Part shown: positions 53,601-60,922 of the stretch, piece after piece
Position numbering within the stretch: position 1 is the first letter of the stretch
Layout of the letters: each line of letters begins with the position of its first letter
Program-made: the position numbers and the translations under genes
Notes under the pieces: generated by a model
Told to the model about the DNA's origin: nothing
The model's database searches: none
Seen by the model: only the letters and a program-made list of their open reading frames with translations
NCBI GenBank assembly: GCA_964351865.1
Contig: CAYGPJ010000008.1
Span: 56,833 to 120,832 of the forward strand
Length of the DNA: 64,000 bases
Source of the DNA: JBCDJI01 sp964351865
GTDB lineage: Bacteria > Verrucomicrobiota > Verrucomicrobiia > Methylacidiphilales > JBCBYL01
Direction: 5' to 3'

Positions 53601-55704
53601 CTTCACCTACGACCCGAACTACCGCCGCCTCGCCACCCACAACGACGGGCAGGGCACCACCTCCTACACCTACCACCCGATCGACGGCACCACCCTCGGC
53701 GCCGGTCGCCTCCACACCATCGACGGCCCCTGGAACACCGACACCATCACCTACAGCTACGACGAACTCGGACGCCCGCTCATCCGCAGCATCGCCAGCG
53801 GGGGAGGGCTCGCACCCAACACCCAAGTTACCCACTACGACATTCTCAGCCGCCTCGCCGACATCACCAACCCCCTCGGCACCTTCGACTACAGTTACGA
53901 TGGCAACAGCGGACGCGTCGCCCAGATTGACTACCCCAACGGCCAGATTGCCTCCTACACCTACAGCGGCCCCATCGGCGACCAGCGCCTCGAACAAATC
54001 CTCAACTACGACCACACCGGCACCGGCATTCTCTCCAAATTCAACTACCAATACGACCGCGATGGCCAGATCACCCGCTGGGAACGCATGCAGGGAGCCG
54101 CCCACACCATCATGGAATTGGATTACGATGCAGTCGACCAGTTGACCGGAGCCCTCGTCACAGACGTCAATGCCAGTCAAGTCATCGAAGAATACGCCTA
54201 CCAGTATGACCCCGCCGGCAATCGGCTGCACAGCACCCATTCAACCGGAGCCGCAGTCACCCCGACACAACAAAGCCTGAACAACAACAATCAGCTCACC
54301 CAGCGGGATGCCGGCAGCGGCCAGGCCCGTATCCGTGGCAGTATCGACCGCAGTGCCACCATCACCGTCGACAGCACTCCGGTCGAGCAGCAGAGCGACG
54401 GCAGCTTTAATGTCTGGAAACCCGTCACTGGCGGAGCTAATACTTTTAGCGTGAGTGCGACGGACAGCAACAACCAGACCACCAGTCAGACCTATGACTT
54501 CAACGTCACCGGCTCCGGCAGCCGCAGCTACACCTACGACGACAACGGCAACACCCTCAGCGACGGCATCAACACCTACGCCTGGGACGTTGAAAACCGC
54601 TTAACCCAGATCACTTTTAGCGACAACACCACCACCGAATTCAGTTACAACGCCTACGATCAGCGGGTGCGGGAAATCAGCAAAGACGATCAGGGAAGCG
54701 TCACCAGTGAAAAAACCTACCTCTGGTGCGGCGGCACCCAACCCAGTGAAGAACGTAATGCGGCAGGGGATACGAGAGTAGTCGCCTATTACGGATTGGG
54801 CGAACGCAGAGAAATCAGCAGCCAGCAATCCACGCCTAGCAGTTACTACTACACCATGGACCACTTGGGCAGTGTGCGGGAAATGACCGATGCCGCCGGA
54901 GCGGTTCAAGCCAGCTACAACTACAGCCCCTATGGAATCCGGGAAAAACTGAGTGGCACAGAGGATACCGTCGTCGGCTACACCGGCCACCACCATCACC
55001 AGCAAAGTGGATTAGTGCTCACCCTCTACCGCCAATACGATCCCCAAACCGGCAGATGGCTATCCAGAGACCCCATCGCTGAAGACGGGGGGATTAATCT
55101 TTATGGGTATGTGTACAATGACCCGATAAATGGGTGGGATCCTTTTGGCTTAGACAGATATGGGTATTATAGCACCGGGTCAGATTCAGGCGCATTTCAA
55201 GGTAGGGCTGTAATGGGGGCAGGCAATAGTAACACAATGGGTTTTGCAAATGGCCGTGATTTAATAAACAGTTTTAAGTCATCACCTAATATAACTAGAG
55301 CTGATATTCATAGCCATGGATATTATAGAGGAGTGATTGGCGCAGGTAATGATAATGGATTTTATGCGACTCTATATGGAAGTGCGGGCTCAGCAACAAT
55401 TGCAGATTTCGCATTGGCTGTTGCATATGGTGAAATTGATTTAGCGACAGGAGCCGAAATTAACTTCTTTGGGTGTAATTCAGATATCTTAGCAAAGAGG
55501 TTAAGTGAGATATTAGATTTTGTAGGGCGTGGTGACATTAAAGTCACAGGCGCATCGGGGCCAGTCTACCCTGGGACATCTGGGTCATCTCAAGTAGCGA
55601 AAGGCGGTGCTACGGGTGGTAGGGTTGACAGAGGGGGGACATTTAATACATATCAAGGTGGAAATGGAGTGGGAACGGGCAGGCCTTATATTCCATACAA
55701 TTAA
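50683..55704 (+). CDS. RHS/YD-repeat protein with a variable C-terminal tip (candidate polymorphic toxin)
   Basis: 1673 residues. Signal peptide 1-25 (RALFLQMVLAFTVVNSLVA). An N-terminal part of about 330 residues precedes many YD repeats (for example YSYNTAGQIQTVTDALNRTT) up to about 1480. An Ig-like insert (1213-1280, RIRGSIDRSATITVDSTPVE) interrupts them. The RHS core end is canonical: YDPQTGRWLSRDPIAEDG, NLYGYVYNDPINGWDPFGLD (to 1491). The 182-residue tip that follows carries IHSHGYYRG (H1543, H1545) and INFFGCNSDI (C1598), a His-Gly / Gly-Cys spacing like clan CD caspase-like or CHAT peptidases; that is inference. YD repeats from residue 694 use C-ending codons heavily, while the tip is AT-rich. 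It is followed by a small gene whose start overlaps the stop. Confidence 0.88.
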   Translation: MKKIKRALFLQMVLAFTVVNSLVAKPVKLFNSWDDSIGFNFTGDQVEFHIFLPYNHYNLPAGTYRITTRVERQGAQVPEGGDFFSEFIVPLGDNDCSPRLIKGSRVVGAHPGLDHQDIEPLTDKFRVILTYYPDPAIGGMIKTLANRAEIILTTPLYNQFSTFDGGRFYYGPRGQLRHQRTIILANLFDKCPPVVSPCPTGLINQYTPVQPPSLLTAYGMAKIYPDMLNASAHAFDTPIHYQTPKGWPASFSLNYQDGSQLTTQQNNGKSFHSYLGRQWIHRYQNYVKMTEFAGIQSLKMYASSGYVADFAIADAQSGTFHKNAQMSGDIQFDATNDRYIYTDQGGNRFKYEKRIQVDGENIYFLTQQIDPAGNTLTLNYQNSQNQAKLISVTDALGQSTTFEYGHVDDPLLITAVIDPFGRRAKITYHPTEPVILKITDPEGINSVFTYSDVTSQSPILDKLNTPYGETTIERAYSGGVYAAIQITDPAGRRERVEFRPEISTSIVPDTEPNVPMVSGATAHNVDLNLNNSFYWNHKAMREAFKAGVDSNLGVIDPDPVKAKQFYDMAHLRHFASTPDRTVDLPEIINGRPAQEFNLTEAESTAPAPGGVADPVTIDFDETYPLDIPGKMASVIASEKPAIESRVWYFYRQEDSSLSNHYVNVNQLALPERTARLLQDGTSQLVETDYNELGNPVKTTDPLGRETTIAYESNGIDIDYIKNTTGSLDQTLVDFGTYNTQHQPLTITDAAGQGTTYSYNTAGQIQTVTDALNRTTTYTYYPDGHLQYIDGPAPGTADRVSFTWRDGLVSTYTDTEGYQLTFEYDKLNRLTHTIYPDGSMRTVTYGDDLDPDTIIDRTGDVTTLTYNGIRQLVGILDAEGRQTLMEYCHCGTLEKLTDPAGNITEWHTDVRARIIQKVYPDLKEINTTYDLTGRVQTVTDPNGSVKTYSYNTDNTLQSVSYTEGTGIATTPDLSFTYDPNYRRLATHNDGQGTTSYTYHPIDGTTLGAGRLHTIDGPWNTDTITYSYDELGRPLIRSIASGGGLAPNTQVTHYDILSRLADITNPLGTFDYSYDGNSGRVAQIDYPNGQIASYTYSGPIGDQRLEQILNYDHTGTGILSKFNYQYDRDGQITRWERMQGAAHTIMELDYDAVDQLTGALVTDVNASQVIEEYAYQYDPAGNRLHSTHSTGAAVTPTQQSLNNNNQLTQRDAGSGQARIRGSIDRSATITVDSTPVEQQSDGSFNVWKPVTGGANTFSVSATDSNNQTTSQTYDFNVTGSGSRSYTYDDNGNTLSDGINTYAWDVENRLTQITFSDNTTTEFSYNAYDQRVREISKDDQGSVTSEKTYLWCGGTQPSEERNAAGDTRVVAYYGLGERREISSQQSTPSSYYYTMDHLGSVREMTDAAGAVQASYNYSPYGIREKLSGTEDTVVGYTGHHHHQQSGLVLTLYRQYDPQTGRWLSRDPIAEDGGINLYGYVYNDPINGWDPFGLDRYGYYSTGSDSGAFQGRAVMGAGNSNTMGFANGRDLINSFKSSPNITRADIHSHGYYRGVIGAGNDNGFYATLYGSAGSATIADFALAVAYGEIDLATGAEINFFGCNSDILAKRLSEILDFVGRGDIKVTGASGPVYPGTSGSSQVAKGGATGGRVDRGGTFNTYQGGNGVGTGRPYIPYN

Positions 55705-56180
55705 TGAAAGTCGCATTGTTTACATATTTATTTCTAGGTTTCTTCGGGCTTTCACTTAGTGCTGATGAATTAGTGAGGGAATCAAGATTTTCGATTCCTG
55801 ATTGGGATAAGATTTATGGTTATGAATTGCCGGTAGGTTATTTAAATGATTATCGCATTAAAAATATTTCGGAAAAATTGACGAACTCAGATAAACAGAA
55901 TTTATGTAACCTCATAAAGTCTGCTTGTGAATATACAATTAATAAGTCAGGTCAAGATTTCCCGCTTTCAACCAAGATTCCCATATATCGATTACTCAAA
56001 AATAATGTTGAAGGCTTAAATGAAATGGAAAAAGAAGGTGGGGAAGTTATTTTCCTGAAGGATATATTAAAAGTGCTAACAAATGAAGTACAGAAAAAGG
56101 GGCGGTCAACGAAGCTTGTGAAGGGGTCAGGGAAGCTTGTGAAGGGGTCAGGTGACGATATTGACAAAACTAACCTCTAA
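55704..56180 (+). CDS. Small secreted protein paired with the RHS gene (candidate immunity partner)
   Basis: 158 residues. The ATG shares one base with the RHS stop (TAATG), so translation is coupled. MKVALFTYLFLGFFGLSLSA is a signal peptide, so the mature protein would act outside the cytoplasm. The body is mostly helical and charged (KLTNSDKQNLCNLIKSACEY, GEVIFLKDILKVLTNEVQKK). The end contains a duplicated 21-base unit (56111-56131, 56132-56152) that gives KLVKGSGKLVKGSG. The place behind an RHS tip is where immunity genes are found, but the sequence matches no family known to me. AT-rich, like the tip. Confidence 0.7.
   Translation: MKVALFTYLFLGFFGLSLSADELVRESRFSIPDWDKIYGYELPVGYLNDYRIKNISEKLTNSDKQNLCNLIKSACEYTINKSGQDFPLSTKIPIYRLLKNNVEGLNEMEKEGGEVIFLKDILKVLTNEVQKKGRSTKLVKGSGKLVKGSGDDIDKTNL
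56111..56152. repeat. 21-base tandem repeat, two units
   Basis: GAAGCTTGTGAAGGGGTCAG plus G, twice in tandem, at the 3' end of the small gene behind the RHS gene. It keeps the frame and changes only the last 20 residues. Confidence 0.85.
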
Positions 56181-57060
56181 CCCACCCCGTCCGCTCTCTC
56201 ACCCGAGGTGAGACGCTCCCACCCAACGGGAACAGCTTATAATCTAGTCCCCCAGAGGGGGAATTAAATGCCCCCCGTCGCGCCTGGGCTGCACCACCCC
56301 GAGCCAGCTCCTCAGCCTGCACAATCAGAGACCCGCACCGCGGGATATTTTTTTGTGTACGGGGCAGGCCTCCGGGCTTCCCCCCGTTTTAGTGGGCGCT
56401 CTCGCCAGCGCAGGCACTTTGCCAGTGCCTGGCCGTTCGTCGCTGTGCTCCTCACTCCAAAGCTGTCTCGGAGCCGCTACGAGCGGCCTCGCCTGTGCAA
56501 TGCTCAGGCGTCTCATGCGCTTCGCTTATTCGAGCGGCCGCACGTGGGCTACTTTGCCTCCGGCAGTAGCCCGCGCGGCTCGGCTCCTCTCTCCCCACCG
56601 GCGTGTCATTGGTGAGTTCCCTTCGTCTGGAATCATTTGTAGTGGGGAGAGACCTAGGAGCATCGCACTCGGTCCCCACTCGGCACCACTTGATTGTTTG
56701 CGATCGGAACGGGAACGACCGCTCTGCGGGAAAGCGTTGGGTTCGTGCGAGAGTCCTGGGCTTGAGCACCAACCACCTGAGCGCACATCGTGCCAGCTCC
56801 TTCGTCACTGACACCATGCGACGCTCGCCCCGGCATCAGCGACAGAGCACCGGCCTACGGCCATTGCATTGTCGTTGAGGCATGGAGTCCGGAGGCGGGG
56901 CCACCGGTCGATGTGTTCCGCACGGCAGAGGGTGCCGGTTGATGAATCAATCCACTTAGCCGCGCGGGCTGCAGGGAAGCTGCTAAGAATGAAAACTGCT
57001 TTCCGGTTCGGCCTGAGAGCCACCGTCATTTGGTTCAACGCGTCGAGTCCGTCTAAAATT
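56181..57060. other. GC-rich non-coding block behind the RHS locus
   Basis: About 880 bases, clearly richer in G and C than the RHS tip before it and the tract after 57060. Frames are open on both strands, but they overlap each other, have no ribosome sites and give Arg/Ser/Pro-rich, low-credibility products, so no gene is called. Hairpins are frequent: CAGGCACT/AGTGCCTG (56411-56431), GCCGCT/AGCGGC (56473-56487), GGGCTAC/GTAGCCC (56548 onwards). It may be structured RNA, an integron- or plasmid-like fragment, or degraded DNA. Confidence 0.5.
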
Positions 57061-57198
57061 ACCCATATCCGTGAGGTATCGTTATTAACGAGAGAAATTT
57101 AAAAAAACTGAAAAAAGTTCAGTCCTGGAGTGAATTAATTGTGTAATTAAAATTGTTAGTATGAAACTAAACAGGAAAACTAAAACGGAGGCAGAATT

Positions 57199-57270
57199 AT
57201 GGAAATAATGGGATATATCATCTTTATGGTGGTGCTGATCATCTTCATCAAAGAATTGCGCAAAGACTAG
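57199..57270 (+). CDS. 23-residue single-pass membrane peptide
   Basis: Reads MEIMGYIIFMVVLIIFIKEL and ends RKD. The ATG is preceded at good distance by ACGGAGG, one of the best ribosome sites in the window. One hydrophobic helix with a basic C-terminus is typical of bacterial small membrane proteins. It overlaps the convergent 71-residue gene by four bases (CTAG). Function unknown. Confidence 0.55.
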   Translation: MEIMGYIIFMVVLIIFIKELRKD

Positions 57271-57482
57271 CCCAGGCAGGCCAGGAGGAGCGCGATGAAA
57301 GCAACCACCCCGCCGAGCAGAAAACCGAGGTAGGCAAGCACGGCCAGACCAATAGAAATGTAGTGGAAAGGGTTCATCTTGTCCTGATCCTCATCCTTGG
57401 CTTTGGCGTAAAGGCATTGGCAGACATAAGAGCTGCCGCAGCACATGGCGGAAAAGAGAACTCCGAGCACGAAGAGGAGCAT
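57267..57482 (-). CDS. Small two-helix membrane protein
   Basis: 71 residues. Two hydrophobic segments (LLFVLGVLFSAMCCGSSYVC and YISIGLAVLAYLGFLLGGVV) flank a charged loop KAKDEDQDKMNPFHY. No clear ribosome site precedes the ATG. No family is recognised; the membrane pattern and reading frame argue for a real gene, but the evidence is moderate. Confidence 0.5.
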   Translation of the reverse strand: MLLFVLGVLFSAMCCGSSYVCQCLYAKAKDEDQDKMNPFHYISIGLAVLAYLGFLLGGVVAFIALLLACLG

Positions 57483-57565
57483 GGCGCTGCGGAAATAAAG
57501 GGACAGACCTCTTATGGAAAAAAAGGCTTGCCTTGAGGATGTGGCTGGCTTAGAAAGGAAAAGTC

Positions 57566-58600
57566 ATGCGACAGAAACGGATGCGTGCGCCGGAGAATTG
57601 GAGTTCGGCTTATTATCATTGTATTTCTAGGGTAGTAGGGCGGCAGTTCCTGCTCGGAGATAGGGAAAAGGAATACTTTGTGAAGCTCTTGCGCAAATAT
57701 GAGCGGTTTTGCTGCCTCAAGGTAGTTTCCTATTGCATTATGGATAACCATTTCCATCTGCTGGTGGAAGAACCGAGGGGTGGTAAGTTGGAGATGTCCG
57801 ATGCGGAGTTTCTGGCTCACTTGAAACGCAATGTCTCTAAATTCGAATATGGGGATGTGCGTCAGAAGCTGCTGGCCTGGCGCGAATATGATGATCAGCA
57901 GCCAGCCGATGATTTAAAGCATTCTTACCTTAAACGCATGGGTAATGTGTGTTTCTTTATGAAAGGGCTCAAGCAGGAGTTCACGCAATGGTTTAACCGC
58001 ACTCATCAACGCAGTGGCACCCTCTGGGAATCACGCTATAAGAGTGTGCTTATCAACGGGATGGATGCCGAGGCCTTGGTGATGATGTCGGCATATATTG
58101 ATTTCAATCCGATTCGAGCTGGAATCGTCGAGGATCCTAAGGATTATCGGTGGTGTAGTTATGCCGCTGCTTGTGCTGGTAAAGACGCTGCACAGTTGGG
58201 CGTGAAGCAGGTGGTCAATACGCTCAGAGCATTTCGCAGTGCTGAGCCGGTGGGACTTAAAAAATCACTTTCTGTTTATCGCACTGAACTGATGGTGATT
58301 GGATCGAGTGAAGGCGTTGCTGCAAACGGTAGTCCGTTGCGCAAGGGGGTTTCCGAGGAACGGATCAAGGCGGTGCTTGATAAACAGGGGAAACTCTCAG
58401 CTCAGGAGGTGCTCTTGTGTCGGGTCAGGTATTTTTGTGACGGAGCGGTCATTGGGTCGCAGTCCAGTGTGGATGATGTTTTCAATGAACAACGCTGGCG
58501 GTTTGGAGCCAAACGCTCTTCCGGAGCGCGGAAAATCAGGTGTATTGCGGCTGACAATCTGTGTTCTCTCCGAGACCTGCAGGTCAATGTTGTTGGGTAG
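57566..58600 (+). CDS. REP-associated tyrosine transposase (RAYT, IS200/Y1 family)
   Basis: 344 residues. Y1 transposase domain: YYHCISRVVGRQFLLGD at the start, the HUH metal motif HFH (62-64) in MDNHFHLLVEEPRGG, and the catalytic Tyr158 in RSGTLWESRYKSVLI, followed by AYIDFNPIRAGIVEDPKDY, a block common to RAYTs. The C-terminal third (200-344) is specific to this group. RAYTs cut and spread REP-like hairpins, and such palindromes are common in this window. The ATG at 57566 has AAAGGAAAAG upstream. There are no flanking inverted repeats of an IS, as expected for a domesticated RAYT. Confidence 0.9.
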   Translation: MRQKRMRAPENWSSAYYHCISRVVGRQFLLGDREKEYFVKLLRKYERFCCLKVVSYCIMDNHFHLLVEEPRGGKLEMSDAEFLAHLKRNVSKFEYGDVRQKLLAWREYDDQQPADDLKHSYLKRMGNVCFFMKGLKQEFTQWFNRTHQRSGTLWESRYKSVLINGMDAEALVMMSAYIDFNPIRAGIVEDPKDYRWCSYAAACAGKDAAQLGVKQVVNTLRAFRSAEPVGLKKSLSVYRTELMVIGSSEGVAANGSPLRKGVSEERIKAVLDKQGKLSAQEVLLCRVRYFCDGAVIGSQSSVDDVFNEQRWRFGAKRSSGARKIRCIAADNLCSLRDLQVNVVG

Positions 58601-58939
58601 ACATGGATGCTTGATAATTTGGCAGCACTTGCTTCCAGTGGAGGCATCATAGGCAATGGTCATTGATTGATGCCTCTGTAATTCGCTTCAGGCTGACATA
58701 CTTAATAGAAATTTAGACCTGTAGGGTGACTTTTTCCCATTTTTGCCGTGCGCAACCGCTTTTCCCTGACTGATAGTGATGCGGGTTCAACGACGGGAAC
58801 AATCGGGTGAGGACAGCCGATGCACCAACTCATCTCAATGCGGCGAAATTATTTTTCATGCCGATTGCGCTGACATCTTTTGCAACGGCACTCGGTTTCA
58901 TTCCTGTATGCCGTGTGCTGTGGCAGCTTCAATCTGCCT
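58601..58939. other. Intergenic stretch behind the RAYT gene
   Basis: No gene is supported. One dyad (GAGGCATCA at 58641-58649 with TGATGCCTC at 58668-58676, loop 18 bases) may be a repeat unit of the transposase or a weak terminator without T run. Confidence 0.5.
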
Positions 58940-59470
58940 TTACCAGCCTTCAGTCACACGACGAACGATCTCGTAGGCCAGCGCTTCAGCGGCCAACGGC
59001 AGTGCCTGTCGTTCGTTTTCCTGCATCCGGTTTTCGTTCACGTAGATAGAGGTATCACCGAAGATGATTTCTTTATCGAAGAGTTTCTGGCCGGTGCGGT
59101 GGTTGGTGAGTGTTGCGGTAGCTTCCAGGTTGATGCGATATTCTTCGGTGATCAGTGAGTTGGAACGGGCGCGGCGCATGGAATCGCGCTTCAGGTCGGA
59201 GATGACGATTTCCAGCGTAGCGTCGGATTCGCCCTGACGGCCTATTTGGTAGGTGCCGTCCTGATTGAAGCGGCGGATGACGGCATTGGTGATCATGACT
59301 TGTATGCCGGGTTCATACGTCTCATTTTTAACGACGGGAACGTAAATTTTTTCAACGCCTTTCATTTCAGCGTAGGGAACATTGCCGAGTTTATAGCCAG
59401 CGCAACTGGTCAGCAGCAGGGAGGCGATGGCGATCAGGGCGAAGTGGAGGGTGAGGTGGGATTTAATCAT
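58940..59470 (-). CDS. lptE: LPS-assembly lipoprotein LptE-like
   Basis: 176 residues. The signal peptide ends in the lipobox LLLTSC (Cys about residue 23), followed by AGYKLGNVPYAEMKGVEKIY, then ATLEIVISDLKRDSMRRARS and LEATATLTNHRTGQKLFDKE; this is the LptE pattern. In the outer membrane it plugs the LptD channel that inserts lipopolysaccharide. It lies 73 bases after the BamD-like gene on the same strand, so both outer-membrane assembly genes may form an operon. Confidence 0.82.
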   Translation of the reverse strand: MIKSHLTLHFALIAIASLLLTSCAGYKLGNVPYAEMKGVEKIYVPVVKNETYEPGIQVMITNAVIRRFNQDGTYQIGRQGESDATLEIVISDLKRDSMRRARSNSLITEEYRINLEATATLTNHRTGQKLFDKEIIFGDTSIYVNENRMQENERQALPLAAEALAYEIVRRVTEGW

Positions 59471-59543
59471 GATCTTGAAAGGGGTAGCGGGGAGAGATTG
59501 ATATTAGTTTTTAGCGTTTAAGTTCCATTTCCAATTGGTGCGC

Positions 59544-60557
59544 TCAACCTTGAGTCAACTCACTCTCAGCGATGGTGGCATCCGGGGCATCATCACCTAG
59601 TTTGTTCCGGAGTTTTTCCAACCGTTTTTTAGCCTCGATACCCTGTTTCGTCTCAGGACCCTGACGCACGACGTCGTTGTAATAAATGACGGCGGCTTTG
59701 AGGTTTTTCTGGCCTTCGTAAAATTTGGCAATGTTGAAGGATCCCTGGACGCGTCGTTCAGTGAGCTCATTGATGTAAACTTCTGCCTGGGCGATCTTTT
59801 CACTGTTGGGATAACGGACGGTAAATTCTTCGAAGGCCTGAATGGATTTCAGGGCAGCACTCTGATCGTAGTCCGGTTCACTGGATGCCTGATACCAGGC
59901 GTAGCCGATCTGATACTGAGCATCATCGGCTAAGTCGCTTCTGGGATATCGGTCCAGCAGTTTGACGTAGGATGCAATGGCTTTGGACCAGTCTTTCTGG
60001 TTCTCGCGCGCCAGACCAATCTTGAAGTGGGCGGCCGGAGCGTAGGGGCCGTAAGGGGCGTTATCGATGACGCTCTGGAAAATCTCTGAGGTTTTATCCA
60101 TCGATGGCAGGAGCGGGATTTTCCAGATTTTTTGTGGTTCACCGGCGAGGTAGAGATTGCCGATACTGTATTGCCTTTCGATCGCGAGATCGAAAAACTG
60201 GCTGCCGGGGTATTTGTCGACGACCTTCTGATACGCTTTGTAGGCTGCCCAGAATTCGCCTTCTTTTTCCTGCATGTAGCCCATCTTGAACTGGGATTCG
60301 CCTGCGGCAGAGGAAAGGGGCCAGCGACGGACGATGGTGCGGTAGGCCGCAGCGGCATCGCTCCAGGCTTCTTTGGCCTCCATATTACGAGCGATCTGGA
60401 GTGCGGCTTTAGCGTCACTGGCGGCGAGAGTCTGACCGCTGCTTTCGTTGACCCATCCTTCTCCGGGGCGCCACACCAGTGCGGCCTCGGCTGAGGTGAT
60501 CAGCGTGGTCATTAATAAAATAGTTGATAAGAGACGTGGTCCCATGGGCTTTAACAT
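59544..60557 (-). CDS. Tetratricopeptide protein resembling BamD/YfiO
   Basis: 337 residues from the ATG at 60557 (MLKPMGPRLLSTILLMTTLI); a TTG at 60581 is a weaker choice. Signal peptide 1-27 without a lipobox (ITSAEAA). At least five TPR-like repeats, for example AWSDAAAAYRTIVRRWPLSS, EFWAAYKAYQKVVDKYPGSQ and DWSKAIASYVKLLDRYPRSD. It looks like an outer-membrane assembly partner, but lacks the lipobox Cys of true BamD, so a periplasmic TPR protein of the YbgF/BamD group is also possible. Confidence 0.75.
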   Translation of the reverse strand: MLKPMGPRLLSTILLMTTLITSAEAALVWRPGEGWVNESSGQTLAASDAKAALQIARNMEAKEAWSDAAAAYRTIVRRWPLSSAAGESQFKMGYMQEKEGEFWAAYKAYQKVVDKYPGSQFFDLAIERQYSIGNLYLAGEPQKIWKIPLLPSMDKTSEIFQSVIDNAPYGPYAPAAHFKIGLARENQKDWSKAIASYVKLLDRYPRSDLADDAQYQIGYAWYQASSEPDYDQSAALKSIQAFEEFTVRYPNSEKIAQAEVYINELTERRVQGSFNIAKFYEGQKNLKAAVIYYNDVVRQGPETKQGIEAKKRLEKLRNKLGDDAPDATIAESELTQG

Positions 60558-60922
60558 TATGAAGTGCGCTTTCGAGGTCAAGGACGGGATTTAAGCTAAT
60601 TTGACTGCTCCTGCCGCCTCAAAACCAAGGTTAATGTAAGGTTTATTCAGTTCTATTCCAGTATTAGCACGGCTCCGCGATTATTAAAGCGGGGAAATCG
60701 ATCGTGTTTTATGCCTTGCTATTGAATAAGCTTAAGCTGGTCTTATCGTAGTGAGTCTGATGAGTGGCGTATAAGCTTGGTTGAAGTGCCTAAAGCGGGT
60801 GAGTGTGGCAGGGCAAAATCAGCTGTGAATAACCGTGATTGCGCTTATTAAGATAAGTAGCCTAGTATGCCCGAGTGGCTGAGAAATTGAGTAAAGTCCA
60901 AGCGAGTATGGAAATGTTTTAA
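60558..60922. other. Divergent promoter region with nothing recognisable
   Basis: Lies between two divergent exported-protein genes and must carry their promoters. I see no clear box pair, repeat or RNA gene. Confidence 0.4.

Noticed and set aside
53293..54240. 315-residue reverse-strand open frame opposite the RHS repeats
   Set aside because: Its Val/Gly/Ala-rich product follows directly from C-ending codons of the RHS frame; it has no ribosome site and no domain.
56268..57102. Several open frames on both strands in the GC-rich block
   Set aside because: They overlap each other, lack ribosome sites, and have Arg/Ser/Pro-rich composition without domains.
58776..59158. Overlapping + strand frames across the 3' end of lptE
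   Set aside because: They are antisense to LptE and have no ribosome site or homology that I recognise.
60868..60915. tRNA-like start GCCCGAGTGGCTGAGA
   Set aside because: No matching acceptor 3' strand, anticodon arm or T arm follows.
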